Below are positions 40,287 through 49,917 of a stretch of 64,000 nt of DNA, in pieces (position 1 is the first letter of the stretch; every line of letters starts with the position of its first letter). This DNA comes from Planotetraspora thailandica (GTDB lineage: Bacteria; Actinomycetota; Actinomycetes; Streptosporangiales; Streptosporangiaceae), in NCBI RefSeq assembly GCF_016863335.1, contig NZ_BOOR01000038.1, forward strand, positions 1-64,000, in the 5' to 3' direction. The notes under the pieces were generated by a model, which was not told where the DNA came from, made no database searches, and saw only the letters and a program-made list of their open reading frames with translations. Both the position numbers and the translations under genes were made by a program.

Positions 40287-41309
40287 ATGCGTGAACGAGG
40301 GACCGGCCTGGCGATCGAGACGTCGGGGCTGGTCAAGGTGTTCGGAAAGAACCGTGCCGTCGACGGGCTCGATCTCGCGGTGCCCGCCGGGACGGTGTAC
40401 GGCGTGCTCGGCCCCAACGGGGCGGGCAAGACGACGGCGGTGCGGGTCCTCGCCACCTTGCTGCGCCCCGACGGCGGCGAGGCCCGGGTGTTCGGCCACG
40501 ACGTCCTGCGCGAAGCCGACGCGGTGCGCAGCAGGGTGAGCCTGACCGGCCAGTACGCCTCGGTGGACGAGGACATGACGGGGATGGAGAACCTCGTCCT
40601 GATCGGCAGGCTTCTCGGCCACAAGAAGCCGGGGGCCAGAGACAGGGCGCGGCAACTCCTGGAGGCGTTCGGGCTGACCGACGCGGCCGACCGCCAGGTG
40701 AAGAACTACTCGGGTGGCATGCGCAGGCGGCTGGACATCGCGGCCAGCATCCTCAACACCCCCGACCTCCTCTTCCTCGACGAGCCCACGACCGGGCTCG
40801 ACCCGCGCAGCCGCAACCAGGTCTGGGACATCATCCGGATCGTGGTCGCCCACGGCACGACCGTGCTGCTCACCACCCAATACCTCGACGAGGCCGACCG
40901 GCTGGCCGGCCGCATCGCGGTCGTCGACCACGGCAAGGTCATCGCCGAGGGCACTCCGGGCGAGCTGAAGTCGTCGGTCGGCGCGGGGACGGTGCACGTA
41001 CGGCTGCGCGACCCCGGACAACGACCCGACGCCGAGCGTGTGTTGGCCAAGGAGCTCGACGCGCAGGTCTACCTGGAGGCCGACCCGGTCGCCCTGACCG
41101 TGCGCGTTGCGGGGGAGGGCGTCGAACGCGAGGCGGCGGAGCAGGCGGCACGGGCCCTGTCCGAGCTGGCCGCGTCCGGGATCGTCGTCGACGACTTCTC
41201 CCTCGGCCAGCCCAGCCTGGACGAGGTCTTCCTCGCGCTGACCGGCGCACCTCCCCGTGAAGACGGCCTCGCCGACCACCCCGCCACGTCAGAGGAGACC
41301 GCGGCATGA
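40287..41309 (+). CDS. DrrA-type ABC exporter ATPase
   Basis: A 340-aa nucleotide-binding subunit. Walker A is [19 protein letters not shown], the signature is [16 protein letters not shown], Walker B is [13 protein letters not shown] and the switch His is seen as Gln in [13 protein letters not shown], as is usual for this group. The C-terminal ~90 residues form the DrrA-like regulatory extension ending in [15 protein letters not shown]. These pumps export antibiotics or lipids. GAGAGGAC precedes the ATG at 40287. Its stop overlaps the permease start. Confidence 0.92.
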   Translation: MRERGTGLAIETSGLVKVFGKNRAVDGLDLAVPAGTVYGVLGPNGAGKTTAVRVLATLLRPDGGEARVFGHDVLREADAVRSRVSLTGQYASVDEDMTGMENLVLIGRLLGHKKPGARDRARQLLEAFGLTDAADRQVKNYSGGMRRRLDIAASILNTPDLLFLDEPTTGLDPRSRNQVWDIIRIVVAHGTTVLLTTQYLDEADRLAGRIAVVDHGKVIAEGTPGELKSSVGAGTVHVRLRDPGQRPDAERVLAKELDAQVYLEADPVALTVRVAGEGVEREAAEQAARALSELAASGIVVDDFSLGQPSLDEVFLALTGAPPREDGLADHPATSEETAA

Positions 41310-42148
41310 GCACCACGACCACTGAGACCGGTTCGTACATCCCCGCGGCCGAGACGCTCGGCGCGGTGCTGGCGCCGGGGTCACGTCCGCGCCGCCCGAG
41401 CGCCTGGTCGGCCTCGATCACGTTCGGCTGGCGGGCGATGCTGAAGATCAAGCACGTGCCCGAGCAGCTCTTCGACGTCACCGCGTTCCCGATCATCATG
41501 ACGCTGATGTTCACCTACCTCTTCGGCGGCGCGATCGCCGGCTCGACGGGTGAATACCTGCAGTTCCTGCTGCCCGGAATCATGGTCACCAGCGTCGTCA
41601 TGATCACCATGTACACGGGCGTGGCGGTCAACACCGACATCGAGAAAGGGGTGTTCGACCGGTTCCGCTCGCTGCCGATGTGGCGGCCCGCACCGATGGT
41701 GGGCTACCTGCTCGGCGACGTGTTCCGCTATGCCACGGCGTCCACGGTCATCCTCGTGGTGGGTCTGATCATGGGGTTCCGTCCGGGCGGCGGCGCCGTC
41801 GGCGTGCTCGCGGGCATGGGACTGCTGGTGGTCTTCTCGTTCGCGTTCTCCTGGGTCTGGACCATGTTCGGGCTCATGCTGCGCAGCGAGAAGTCGGTGA
41901 TGGGGGTCAGCATGCTCGTGCTCTTCCCGCTCACCTTCCTCAGCAACGTCTTCGTCGATCCAGAGACCATGCCGGGCTGGCTGCAGGCCTTCGTCAGCAT
42001 CAATCCGATCACGCACCTGGTCAGCGCCGTGCGCTCGTTGATGGCCGGTGCGACCGACGCCGGTGAGATCGCCTGGGTGCTGATCGCGGGAGCGGTGCTG
42101 ATCGTCGTCTTCGGCGCGCTCACCATGCGGCTGTACAACCGCCGGTGA
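41306..42148 (+). CDS. DrrB-type ABC exporter permease
   Basis: A 280-aa membrane subunit of the ABC-2 type. After a ~50-residue cytoplasmic N-terminus there are six hydrophobic segments, beginning [20 protein letters not shown]. The conserved [20 protein letters not shown] and [20 protein letters not shown] match the daunorubicin-resistance permease family. The ATG overlaps the ATPase stop (ATGA). A single DrrAB pair forms a full exporter. The substrate is unknown. Confidence 0.92.
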   Translation: MSTTTTETGSYIPAAETLGAVLAPGSRPRRPSAWSASITFGWRAMLKIKHVPEQLFDVTAFPIIMTLMFTYLFGGAIAGSTGEYLQFLLPGIMVTSVVMITMYTGVAVNTDIEKGVFDRFRSLPMWRPAPMVGYLLGDVFRYATASTVILVVGLIMGFRPGGGAVGVLAGMGLLVVFSFAFSWVWTMFGLMLRSEKSVMGVSMLVLFPLTFLSNVFVDPETMPGWLQAFVSINPITHLVSAVRSLMAGATDAGEIAWVLIAGAVLIVVFGALTMRLYNRR

Positions 42149-42185
42149 CGCCGCTTGTACTGCCGACGCCGGCCAGGCCAGGAGG

Positions 42186-45100
42186 TCAGCACCGCCAGCT
42201 GATCTCCTGGCCGGGCTCGTAGCGGCAGGTCGTCCCGGTGGAGACGGCCGCACGGAGGTGGGCGGCGAGCTCGGGGTGGACCCGGTCGAGCCTGCGGAGG
42301 GCGTCGCGGATCCGGGCCGAGACCGTCTTGCGCGCCCGCTCACTTTCGTCGCCGAGACGCCGGTCACGCCCGCCCAGCCCGGCGGCCGACCGCAGCTCCG
42401 CCAGCAGCGCCTCCCGCTCCCGGTCGAGCTCGGCGGCTTTGCGGTCGTCGCCGAGCCGGGCCGCCCGGTCGATCTCCTCGTCGAGCCGGTCCAGGCGGCT
42501 GCGGTAGCCGGCCTTGGCCTCCTCGTCGAGCACCGGGTCTGCGCCCAGCCGCCGGGCCGCGACCAGGAGCGGACCGGCCTCCGGGTCGAGGAGCCGTACG
42601 GCGGGCAGGTCCGCACCGGGATGGCTCAGCAGCTGGTGGAGGTCTCGCAGCCCCTTGGCGTCGGGCAGGTGGACCGTACGGCCGGCGAACCCGAGCGACC
42701 AGACGTCGCCGTCCCGCCTGAACGTGTTGTCCAGCTCCCCGGCATCGCCGGGCGTGCGGATGCGCAGACGGGCCCGGCGCGCTCCGTCGACGACGTGCGG
42801 CATGCCGAGCTGGGCGGCCTCGGACTCCACGTCGTCGAGCAGGCGTGCGGCCCTCTCCTCGTCTTCCGGCTCGCCGCGTGAGAGCAATACCTCCGCGAGC
42901 TGCGCTCTGGCCTCGATCGACCAGGGCCGCGCCTGGAGGAGGTCGGCGGACGACGCCGCGGCGGCGAACCCGTTCACGGCGGCGTCCCATCGCTCCTGGG
43001 CGGCGTCCACCAGGGCGATCCAGAACGTCATCGGTCCGCCGACGTCCCACCCGTGGAGGGCGACCGCCCAGCCGTCCGCATAAGGCTCGATATCGGCTCG
43101 AGCCTTGTCGCAGAGGGCGGCGTCGCGGGTGGCGGCGGCGACCATGGCCTGGAACCGCAACCACAGGGACTGGGTTGAACGGCTGCGTGGCTCACCCCGC
43201 GCGGTTGCGTCGGCCAGATAGCGCCGCGCCGGATCGAGGTTGCCCCGGCGCAGCTCGGTCATGGCCTTCAGCAGCCCCGGGCAGGGATGCCCGCTCTGGA
43301 GGAGCGCGCCGTGCAGGTCGTCCAGGTCGTCGAACCGGCCCTGCAGGAGCCGCACCGCCCAGCGATGGTGGTCGACCATGAAGGCGAAGGGATCGTGCGT
43401 GATCTGCCCGGTGATGCCGTCCACCTCGTGCAGGTGCCCCTCGGCCTCGTCGAAGCGGCCCATGAGGGCGGCGATGATGCTGAGGTCGGCGGCGGTGGCC
43501 AGGCCGAGGCGCGGCATGTCGTCTCGGCGGCTCAGTGCGATGTATTCGTGAAACTGGTCGAGGTAGCGGGGGTCGCCCTGCTCCAGCAGCGCCACCCACC
43601 GGAGGGAGGCGGCGGCGCTTTCCATCTCCACGTCGGCCGTGCGGCGCGCCAGATCCAGCAGCTCGTCCGTCAACGCCACCCGCTCGGGGGCGGTGCCGGG
43701 TCCCCAGATGGTGTTGTGGCGGGCCCACAGGCTCATGGCCAGCGCCTCGTCGTCATCGCCCCGGCGGTCCAGCACGGCAAGGTGGACGGCCAGCTCCTGC
43801 GCGAGGCGGCTGAGGGACGCCCCCGCGTCGGGGAGGGACCCGGCACCGATGAGCGTGCCGTACGCCTCGATCAGCAGATCGGCGCCCAGCTGCCTGATGC
43901 GCTGGTCTCCCCATGCTCCGTGCACGGTCAGCGCCACCCGGGCCAGCAGCTCGGGATCGCCGGATTCGCGCGCCGCCGCGGCGGCCTCTTCGAGGGCACG
44001 TGTGCCGACGTCGCGGTCACCCCAGTGGCAGACCTCGCGGCCGAAATCGAGTGCGATCATGACCCGGCGGCGGGGCTCGCCGCCTGCTGCCAGGTCGAGC
44101 GCGCGGCGATAGTGCCCGGCCGCCTCCTCCGTGGCCATGCGTTTGACCGCGTCATGCGCGGCGGCGAGCAGCCGCTCGATCGCCCGCGCCGGTTCGACGT
44201 GGTCGCCGGCGAGGTAGGCGTGCCGCGCGAGGTCGGCGGCCGGCGCCCGGTCGGCGAGGTCGGGGGAGCGTTCGGCGGCCCGCAGCACCGCGGCGTGCCG
44301 CCGGGCCAGCTCGTGCTCGTCGAGGGACTCCTGCAGCGTTTCTCGCACCAGGTCGTGCGCGAAGGCGAACACCGCTCCGCCCTTGGACACCACGAGCCGG
44401 GCCGCCACCGCTTGGCCGAGCAACCGGTCGGCGTGCGCGACGGGCGATGCGGCGGTGGCGGCGAGCAGTTGCAGATGGAACTCCCGGCCGAGCACGGCCG
44501 CCGTCGTGAGAAGCTCCACGACCGGCATGGGGAGAAGGGACAGCCGCCGCAACAGCGTGTCGCGCACGCCGGGGGCGATGGTGGCGACCGAACCGCCGCT
44601 TCGCCACAACCGTGCCGTCTGCTCGACGAAGAACGGGTTGCCGCCGGTGCGCAGGTGCACTTCCTCGACCAGGTCGGCGGAGGGTTCCTGGCCCGCGGTG
44701 CGGGCCATCAGCGCGCCGACCCCGTCACGGTCGAGCCCCGTCAGCGTGATCGTCGTCGCCCGCGCCGCCAGCGGCAGGAGGAGCGGCCGCAGCGGATGGT
44801 CGGCGTGATCCACCTCGACGTCCCTGTAGGTGCCGATCAGCAGCAACCGCTCGAACCAGGTGTGACGTGCCGCGAACTCGAGGAGTTTCAGCGATGCGGC
44901 GTCGGCCCAGTGCAGGTCGTCGAGCACCACGACCACGGGACGGCTCTGCGAGATGAAAACGAGGGCGCTGGTCACCGCGTCGTACAGCGGGAAGCCGTCG
45001 GCCACGTCGCCGCCGGACGACTCGCCGAGCAGCGCCGCCAGGCCGCCGCCCGCGGCGCCCTGTGCCGCCGCCCATTCCTGCGGCGTGACCACGCGCCGCA

Positions 45101-45368
45101 CGCCGCGCAGCACCTGCACCCACGGCCAGTAGCCGGGCGCGTTGTCGGAATCCCAGCACGACCCGCCGAGGACGAGCGCGCCGAGGCGCCTGGCCTCGTG
45201 GGCCGCGCCGGTGACGAGCGCCGTCTTGCCGATGCCCGCCTCGCCGGTGACGAGCACCAGCCCGCCGTGGCTCTGCGCCGCCCTGCCGATCTCGGCGCGC
45301 ACCATCGCGGCGGGGTGGTCCCTGCCGATCAAACCGAGGGTCACGTCGTCGATTCGCATAGTTGTCAT
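42186..45368 (-). CDS. Large AAA/TPR signal-transduction protein (STAND-like), no LuxR HTH
   Basis: A ~1060-aa protein. An N-terminal AAA_16-type ATPase has Walker A VLVTGEAGIGKTALVTGA and Walker B VVVVLDDLHWADAASLKLLE. GLDRDGVGALMARTAG and RTGGNPFFVEQTARLW are typical of the following domain. Residues ~390-880 are TPR-like helical repeats. The last ~190 residues contain a charged coiled-coil stretch (LDRLDEEIDRAARLGDDRKA) and a C-terminal module ending in CRYEPGQEISWRC. That module occurs at the end of some actinobacterial LuxR/SARP-like ATPases. No LuxR DNA-binding domain is visible, so it may signal through protein partners. The start is uncertain: ATG at 45368 or 45359, both without a clear ribosome site. 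Confidence 0.82.
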   Translation of the reverse strand: MTTMRIDDVTLGLIGRDHPAAMVRAEIGRAAQSHGGLVLVTGEAGIGKTALVTGAAHEARRLGALVLGGSCWDSDNAPGYWPWVQVLRGVRRVVTPQEWAAAQGAAGGGLAALLGESSGGDVADGFPLYDAVTSALVFISQSRPVVVVLDDLHWADAASLKLLEFAARHTWFERLLLIGTYRDVEVDHADHPLRPLLLPLAARATTITLTGLDRDGVGALMARTAGQEPSADLVEEVHLRTGGNPFFVEQTARLWRSGGSVATIAPGVRDTLLRRLSLLPMPVVELLTTAAVLGREFHLQLLAATAASPVAHADRLLGQAVAARLVVSKGGAVFAFAHDLVRETLQESLDEHELARRHAAVLRAAERSPDLADRAPAADLARHAYLAGDHVEPARAIERLLAAAHDAVKRMATEEAAGHYRRALDLAAGGEPRRRVMIALDFGREVCHWGDRDVGTRALEEAAAAARESGDPELLARVALTVHGAWGDQRIRQLGADLLIEAYGTLIGAGSLPDAGASLSRLAQELAVHLAVLDRRGDDDEALAMSLWARHNTIWGPGTAPERVALTDELLDLARRTADVEMESAAASLRWVALLEQGDPRYLDQFHEYIALSRRDDMPRLGLATAADLSIIAALMGRFDEAEGHLHEVDGITGQITHDPFAFMVDHHRWAVRLLQGRFDDLDDLHGALLQSGHPCPGLLKAMTELRRGNLDPARRYLADATARGEPRSRSTQSLWLRFQAMVAAATRDAALCDKARADIEPYADGWAVALHGWDVGGPMTFWIALVDAAQERWDAAVNGFAAAASSADLLQARPWSIEARAQLAEVLLSRGEPEDEERAARLLDDVESEAAQLGMPHVVDGARRARLRIRTPGDAGELDNTFRRDGDVWSLGFAGRTVHLPDAKGLRDLHQLLSHPGADLPAVRLLDPEAGPLLVAARRLGADPVLDEEAKAGYRSRLDRLDEEIDRAARLGDDRKAAELDREREALLAELRSAAGLGGRDRRLGDESERARKTVSARIRDALRRLDRVHPELAAHLRAAVSTGTTCRYEPGQEISWRC

Positions 45369-45673
45369 GAAGGTAGCCGCCGCCCCCGACAATCCGCGTT
45401 GCGTTCGGGAGCCGTTACGCGAAACGCGCGGTGTGTCCTAACGGATTCCGACGACCACGAAATAGAATGACCGAATATGCCGATATTTATGGATTAATTT
45501 CATGTGTCGAGCATGAACCGCTACGCCGCAGGTGCTCGGCCGTGAGCGAGCCCTTCGAGGAGCGGGAGCCGTCCCGGAGTGCCGGTGACCAGCCCGACGC
45601 GCCGGTTTCCATGATCTGCTCCACGCTCCGGACGGCCTAGTCTGTACCGCGTTCGGCGGCGTGGGAGGCGTAA
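45369..45673. other. Intergenic region between divergent AAA and HAD genes
   Basis: No convincing gene is seen. An AT-rich patch (about 45460-45510) interrupts GC-rich sequence and holds the inverted repeat TTCATG/CATGAA (45499-45517, 7-bp spacer). A TAGTCT close to 45640 could be a -10 box for the HAD gene, whose GTG follows GGGAGG. Confidence 0.45.
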
Positions 45674-46324
45674 GTGAAGATCGAGGCAGTCTTCTTCGAT
45701 GTCGGTGAGACGCTGGTCGACGAGACCCGTGAGTACGGCACGTGGGCCGACTGGCTCGGAGTGCCGCGGCACACGTTCTCCGCGGTGTTCGGCGCCGTGA
45801 TCGCCGGGGGCGGTGACTATCGTGAGGCGTTCCAGCGTTTCCGCCCGGGGTTCGACCTGACCGAGGAACGGGAGCGGCGCGCGCGGGCCGGGCTGGCCGA
45901 AGGCTTCGGGGAGGAGAACCTCTACCCCGACGTGCGCCCGTGCCTGGCCGAGTTGCGCGAGATGGGGATGCGCGTCGGGGTGGCGGGAAACCAGACCGCG
46001 CGCGCCGAAGACATCCTGCGGTCGCTGGACCTTCCCGTGGACGTCATCGGCACGTCCGACGGCTGGGGAGTGGAGAAGCCCGGCGCGGCGTTCTTCGAAC
46101 GAGTGGTGGCGGAGTCGGGCTGTCTCCCGTCCGCGGTGCTCTATGTGGGCGACCGGCTGGACAACGACATCAGGCCGGCCCAGCGGGCCGGCTTGGAGAC
46201 CGCGCTGGTTCGGAGGGGCCCGTGGGGATACATCCTCAACGACCCCCTCGCGTCCGAGCGGTGCCTGTTCCACCTCGACTCGCTCACGGACCTGCCCGAG
46301 CTGGTGCGCAAGCACAACGCCTGA
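45674..46324 (+). CDS. HAD-superfamily hydrolase
   Basis: A 216-aa phosphatase-like protein. Motif I is VFFDVGETLVDE, with nucleophile Asp in FDVGET. Motif II is MRVGVAGNQTAR, where Asn/Gln replace the usual Ser/Thr-rich NG. Motif III Lys is in GVEKPGAAFF, and motif IV is VLYVGDRLDNDIRPAQRAG. It resembles small subfamily IA hydrolases acting on phosphorylated metabolites; the substrate is unknown. Its stop codon abuts the stop of the convergent XRE gene. Confidence 0.88.
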   Translation: MKIEAVFFDVGETLVDETREYGTWADWLGVPRHTFSAVFGAVIAGGGDYREAFQRFRPGFDLTEERERRARAGLAEGFGEENLYPDVRPCLAELREMGMRVGVAGNQTARAEDILRSLDLPVDVIGTSDGWGVEKPGAAFFERVVAESGCLPSAVLYVGDRLDNDIRPAQRAGLETALVRRGPWGYILNDPLASERCLFHLDSLTDLPELVRKHNA

Positions 46325-47686
46325 TCAGGTCGTGAGTTCCTCGCGTCGCGTCCGGTCGAGCTCGGCCAGGCGGTCGTCGATCGCGCCGAACTCCGAGGAG
46401 GCCGGCAGGGCCTGCCGTACGGTCTGCACCCGGTCGTAGCCGACGACGTACCACGTCTTCTCCAAGGCGTCGACCGCCTCACTGAGATAGACGGCGGCCT
46501 GGTCCTGGTCGGCGGCGGCGTGGGCGGCGGCGAGGTCGGCGAGCAGGACCGAGCGCTGCTTGGCCCCGGTCGGCCCGAGCCGTTCCAGAGCCGACCGCAG
46601 CCGGCGCGCGGCCTCGGCGTGCTGCCCCGCGGTGAGCGCGCTGTATCCGGCGAAGCCGTCGAGCCGGGCGTGTTCGAAGAAGTCCAGCCAGGCGGGGTCG
46701 TCTCCGCTCCCGTCCACCGCCCGGTCGGCCCGGTCGATGTGCCGCATGCATTCCTTCGGCTCGTCGCAACGGGCGGCCACCTCCGAGGCGACGCAGTGGA
46801 GCCATGCCCGCGTGAGCGGGCCGACTCCGTGCCAGGCGTGCGCGAAGGCCGCGTCGAGCAGCCCGACGGCTGCGGCACGGTCGCGGGCGAACCCCGGCAC
46901 GAAGGAGGCGTGCGCCAGGACGGCGGCCGCGAGCGCGTGGTCGCCGCACTCCTTGGTCGCGGCCAGGGACATCTGGAAGAGGCGCTCGGCGACGGGCGGG
47001 TTGCCGAGGTCGAAGAAGGCCACGCGGCCCGACAGCAGCGCCGAGCGGGCGGCCGCCTCGGCCAGGGTGTGCCGCATGTCGCCGGGCGGCGCCGTACGCA
47101 GAAGACTCAGCCCGAGCCGTGTGTGCGCGATCGACGCCTGGAAGATGTCGTTGGCAGGAGAGGTCCAATACAGGGCGGTCTGCTGGTCGACGACGTTCGC
47201 GAAGGCCGCCACGGATTCGGGGTCGACCCCGTGGTGGAGGTCGCCTTCTGCGGTGAACCGCTCGTCCGCGTCTCCCAGTAAGGTCCCGAGGACCCCGACG
47301 CCGACCAGGCCCCGCAGGAACGTCGACCTGCCGATCTCCTCGTCCCCCATGTGATCCGCAACCATCCTCAGGAGTCTCCGAATCTCGTGCACCATGTCGG
47401 AGGCCGGCCGCAGGGCCAGTTCCTCTCTGGTGAGCAGCCCAAGCTCGCTCGCCGGTCTGGCGAACAGCGTCACCAGGTGCTTGCGGTATCGCGGGTCAGG
47501 CCAGCGCTCGCCTGTCTCCCAACGCCGCACCGTGTTCGCGGTGAGTCCGGTGTCCGTCTCGCCGCACCGATCCATGGTCGTGCGGACCTGCTCGGCGAGT
47601 TCCTCGTACGACCAGCCGCGCTGCAGCCGCTCCCAGGAGAGCTGGCGGTTGGGCGGATGGCGATGGTTCGCGGGCATCTCTCGCAT
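46325..47686 (-). CDS. XRE-family regulator with TPR-like C-terminal domain
   Basis: A 453-aa protein. The N-terminal ~75 residues hold a helix-turn-helix (LSWERLQRGWSYEELAEQVR ... TANTVRRWETGERWPDPRYR). A linker with LRRLLRMVADHMGDEEIGRS follows, then ~300 residues of TPR-like helices. Such proteins are common single-component regulators in Streptomyces and relatives, often sensing peptides or partner proteins. The ATG at 47686 gives MREMPANHRHPPN; the start could also be 47677. It is divergent from a 74-aa gene, with tandem direct repeats between them. Confidence 0.85.
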   Translation of the reverse strand: MREMPANHRHPPNRQLSWERLQRGWSYEELAEQVRTTMDRCGETDTGLTANTVRRWETGERWPDPRYRKHLVTLFARPASELGLLTREELALRPASDMVHEIRRLLRMVADHMGDEEIGRSTFLRGLVGVGVLGTLLGDADERFTAEGDLHHGVDPESVAAFANVVDQQTALYWTSPANDIFQASIAHTRLGLSLLRTAPPGDMRHTLAEAAARSALLSGRVAFFDLGNPPVAERLFQMSLAATKECGDHALAAAVLAHASFVPGFARDRAAAVGLLDAAFAHAWHGVGPLTRAWLHCVASEVAARCDEPKECMRHIDRADRAVDGSGDDPAWLDFFEHARLDGFAGYSALTAGQHAEAARRLRSALERLGPTGAKQRSVLLADLAAAHAAADQDQAAVYLSEAVDALEKTWYVVGYDRVQTVRQALPASSEFGAIDDRLAELDRTRREELTT

Positions 47687-47741
47687 CACCTGCCTCAAGC
47701 GTCCCTGACACCCGACAGTATGGAGACTCAACGGCCCCGGT

Positions 47742-47767
47742 GACTACGGGTTGTGACTACCGGTTGT
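47742..47767. promoter_or_regulatory. Tandem 13-bp direct repeat, probable XRE operator
   Basis: GACTACGGGTTGT (47742-47754) is followed directly by GACTACCGGTTGT (47755-47767), one mismatch. The second copy runs into a TTGTCA -35-like element at 47764-47769 that faces the small rightward gene. Confidence 0.55.
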
Positions 47768-47856
47768 CACTGGACGTGTTCTGGCTGATACCTACCGTGC
47801 ACACGTGGGGGTTTGCTTGGTGCACTCCCCATCACGCCGCTGGAGATGACTGTCAC

Positions 47857-48081
47857 ATGATCACTCTGGAGGACATCGCGCGGGCGCACACCGGCTGGAC
47901 CATCTGGAGATCGGATGTGGGCCGGTGGTGGGCCACCCGCAGAGGGCCGGTCGATTTCGAGGCGCTTCGCTCGGGATTCGCCATGACCGTCGACGCCGAC
48001 GACGCCGAGTCGCTGGCCGCCGAACTGGTCGCCCAGGCCCGTCTCGCCGCCGAGAGCACCTCGGGCTCGGCGTCTTCGTAG
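47857..48081 (+). CDS. Small conserved actinobacterial protein, unknown function
   Basis: A 74-aa protein beginning MITLEDIARAHTGWTIWRSD, with a Trp/Arg-rich segment VGRWWATRRGPVDFEAL and an acidic helical C-terminus. It has no signal peptide or membrane segment. Similar short proteins occur next to XRE regulators in actinomycetes, and this one is divergent from such a gene. GGAGATGA precedes the ATG. A role as partner or antagonist of the regulator is only a guess. Confidence 0.65.
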   Translation: MITLEDIARAHTGWTIWRSDVGRWWATRRGPVDFEALRSGFAMTVDADDAESLAAELVAQARLAAESTSGSASS

Positions 48082-48246
48082 CCGTGACACGCGGCCGGTG
48101 TCCCGGCGAGGGACTCGATGAAGAGCGCCTCGCCGGGATTCTTCCGTACGGCTCCCGCTTTGTCCTGACCGGCATGTAGAGAAACGACCGGCGGCTCCGA
48201 CTCTCCTGGTGGAAGGTGGACGGACGACGATCGGGAGGAGCCGGTG

Positions 48247-48831
48247 ATGAGAAACATCTTCGTGTTCATGATGACGAGCCTCGACGGCTACTACGCGGGG
48301 CCAGGCGGGGAGATCGACTGGCACAACCTCGACGAGGAGTTCAACCAGTTCTCGATCGAACAACTCGACGAGGTCGACACGCTCCTGTTCGGCCGGGTCA
48401 CCTATGAGGGGATGGCGTCGTGGTGGCCGACCCCCATGGCGAAGGAGGTCCACCCGGTCATCTCGGAGAAGATGAACGGCATCGCCAAGATCGTCGTCTC
48501 CACGACCCTCAGGTCGGCCGACTGGTCGAACTCACGGCTCATCACGGATGGCGTCGCCGACGCGATCGCACGGCTCAAGCGGGAGCCGGGCAGGGACATC
48601 GCGATCTTCGGCAGCTCCGTGCTCGCGGCGAGTCTCCTGAAGGAGGGGCTGCTCGACGAGGTGCGGACCATGGTGAACCCGGTTGTTCTCGGCGGCGGGC
48701 GGTCGTTCTTGGAGACCCTGGGGGAGCGGGCCGGCCTGGAATTGCAGAAGACCAGGACCTTCCGGTCCGGCAACGTCCTCATGTGCCACCGGCCGGTAGC
48801 CGTACGGCCGGCGGGCCCGGTTATGAGGTGA
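48247..48831 (+). CDS. Dihydrofolate-reductase-like (RibD C-terminal) protein
   Basis: A 194-aa NADPH-binding fold. The opening NIFVFMMTSLDGYYAGPGGE, the LLFGRVTYEGMASWWPTP segment and the glycine-rich AIFGSSVLAASLLKEGLLDE define the family. It covers YwjB/RibD-C-type reductases of unknown substrate, distinct from true FolA. GGGAGGAG precedes the ATG at 48247 (a GTG one codon earlier is possible). Its last 11 bp overlap the convergent gene that follows. Confidence 0.88.
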   Translation: MRNIFVFMMTSLDGYYAGPGGEIDWHNLDEEFNQFSIEQLDEVDTLLFGRVTYEGMASWWPTPMAKEVHPVISEKMNGIAKIVVSTTLRSADWSNSRLITDGVADAIARLKREPGRDIAIFGSSVLAASLLKEGLLDEVRTMVNPVVLGGGRSFLETLGERAGLELQKTRTFRSGNVLMCHRPVAVRPAGPVMR

Positions 48832-49270
48832 ACGCCATCTCGCCGGTGACCCGGCCCGAGGACTGCTGGGTGTAGAGGATCAGGAGCATCTGCCGGTCGC
48901 CTGCCGCCTTGGTGACGGCGACCGCGGTCTCCCCGTCGACTGCGCCCAACGCGGCGGGAACGGCTGGGTATCTCTTCCAGCCCGCGGAGACGTACTGGGT
49001 AACGATCGTCTTGGCCGACGTGCCATCGGGGGTTTCGAACCCCAGCCAGGGGTCGCCTCCGGAGTCGCAGTCGGAATGGTCCGTGACGTGGGTCGGTCGA
49101 ACCGGCCCCGATCTGACGACGTCCCGCAACGCCCTCAGATCGCGGGCGGTTCTCGCTTCACAGCCGGGGTCGATCAGTTCCACGACGGAGACGGCCACCG
49201 GCAGGGCCACCAGACCGGCGGCCACCAGGCCCGCGGCACCGAACACGGCCGTGGCCGTCGTGCGATTCAC
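48821..49270 (-). CDS. Small membrane-anchored or secreted protein, unknown function
   Basis: A 149-aa protein. Residues ~5-33 form a signal peptide or anchor (TAVFGAAGLVAAGLVALPVA). The mature part has two Cys (DPGCEART and DHSDCDSGG) that could form a disulfide. I recognise no family. The GTG at 49270 lies 2 bp after the stop of the SRPBCC gene, so the two are one operon and probably act together outside the membrane. Confidence 0.7.
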   Translation of the reverse strand: MNRTTATAVFGAAGLVAAGLVALPVAVSVVELIDPGCEARTARDLRALRDVVRSGPVRPTHVTDHSDCDSGGDPWLGFETPDGTSAKTIVTQYVSAGWKRYPAVPAALGAVDGETAVAVTKAAGDRQMLLILYTQQSSGRVTGEMAFTS

Positions 49271-49272
49271 GC

Positions 49273-49917
49273 TCAGAACACTCCGCTCTCGATCGCCTGC
49301 TTGAGGCCCTCCTGCGTCTCCTGGTGGGAGGAGACGCCGTTCGTCACCGTGAAGTCGATGAGCAGCACGCTCGCCTCGAAGGTGAGGTGCTCGGTCACCC
49401 GGGTCGTGTCCCCGAGGTCCTGGAAGACGATCGTCTGGTGGGTCACGACGTTGGGCAGGGACCACGAGTCGGTCTCGTAGGAGAACCCGTCAGGGTGGAT
49501 GCGCTGCTGCGCGTGGGTCTTGCTCGTCACGGGGACGCCCGCGACCGGGATCTCCTCGATCGCCGTGAAGTCGATGTAGTGCGTGCCCGCCTCGGTCCAG
49601 TCCTTGTGGGTGACCATCCGCTTCAGGAACGAATGCAGGCCGACGTGGTTGTTCACGTTCGAATAGACCTCGAAGACGTGCTCGATCGGCGCGTCGATGT
49701 CGATGGAGATGTCGCGCGAGACCTGCTTGCGGCCCGTCACGGGAAGGGGTGCGGTCGCACATTCGTAGAACTTGTAGAAGTCCCATGCGGCCTGCCATTC
49801 GGCGGCGAGTTGGGCGTCGGTCTCGGGCGTCTCGGCGTGCACGGGATCGGCGAACGTGGTGAGCACGACGACGACGGTGAACAAGTGGATCGCGGCAAGC
49901 CGGAAAAGCCTTTTCAC
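49273..49917 (-). CDS. Secreted SRPBCC/START-fold protein
   Basis: A 214-aa protein. The first ~28 residues are a signal peptide (LAAIHLFTVVVVLTTFADPV followed by HAE). The rest matches the SRPBCC ligand-binding fold: ISIDIDAPIEHVFEVYSNVN, then FEASVLLIDFTVTNG and a C-terminal helix ending GLKQAIESGVF. Most family members are cytoplasmic lipid or polyketide binders, so export is unusual. The GTG start has GAGG in front. It is divergent from the serpin gene across a structured element and leads a two-gene operon. Confidence 0.82.
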   Translation of the reverse strand: MKRLFRLAAIHLFTVVVVLTTFADPVHAETPETDAQLAAEWQAAWDFYKFYECATAPLPVTGRKQVSRDISIDIDAPIEHVFEVYSNVNNHVGLHSFLKRMVTHKDWTEAGTHYIDFTAIEEIPVAGVPVTSKTHAQQRIHPDGFSYETDSWSLPNVVTHQTIVFQDLGDTTRVTEHLTFEASVLLIDFTVTNGVSSHQETQEGLKQAIESGVF

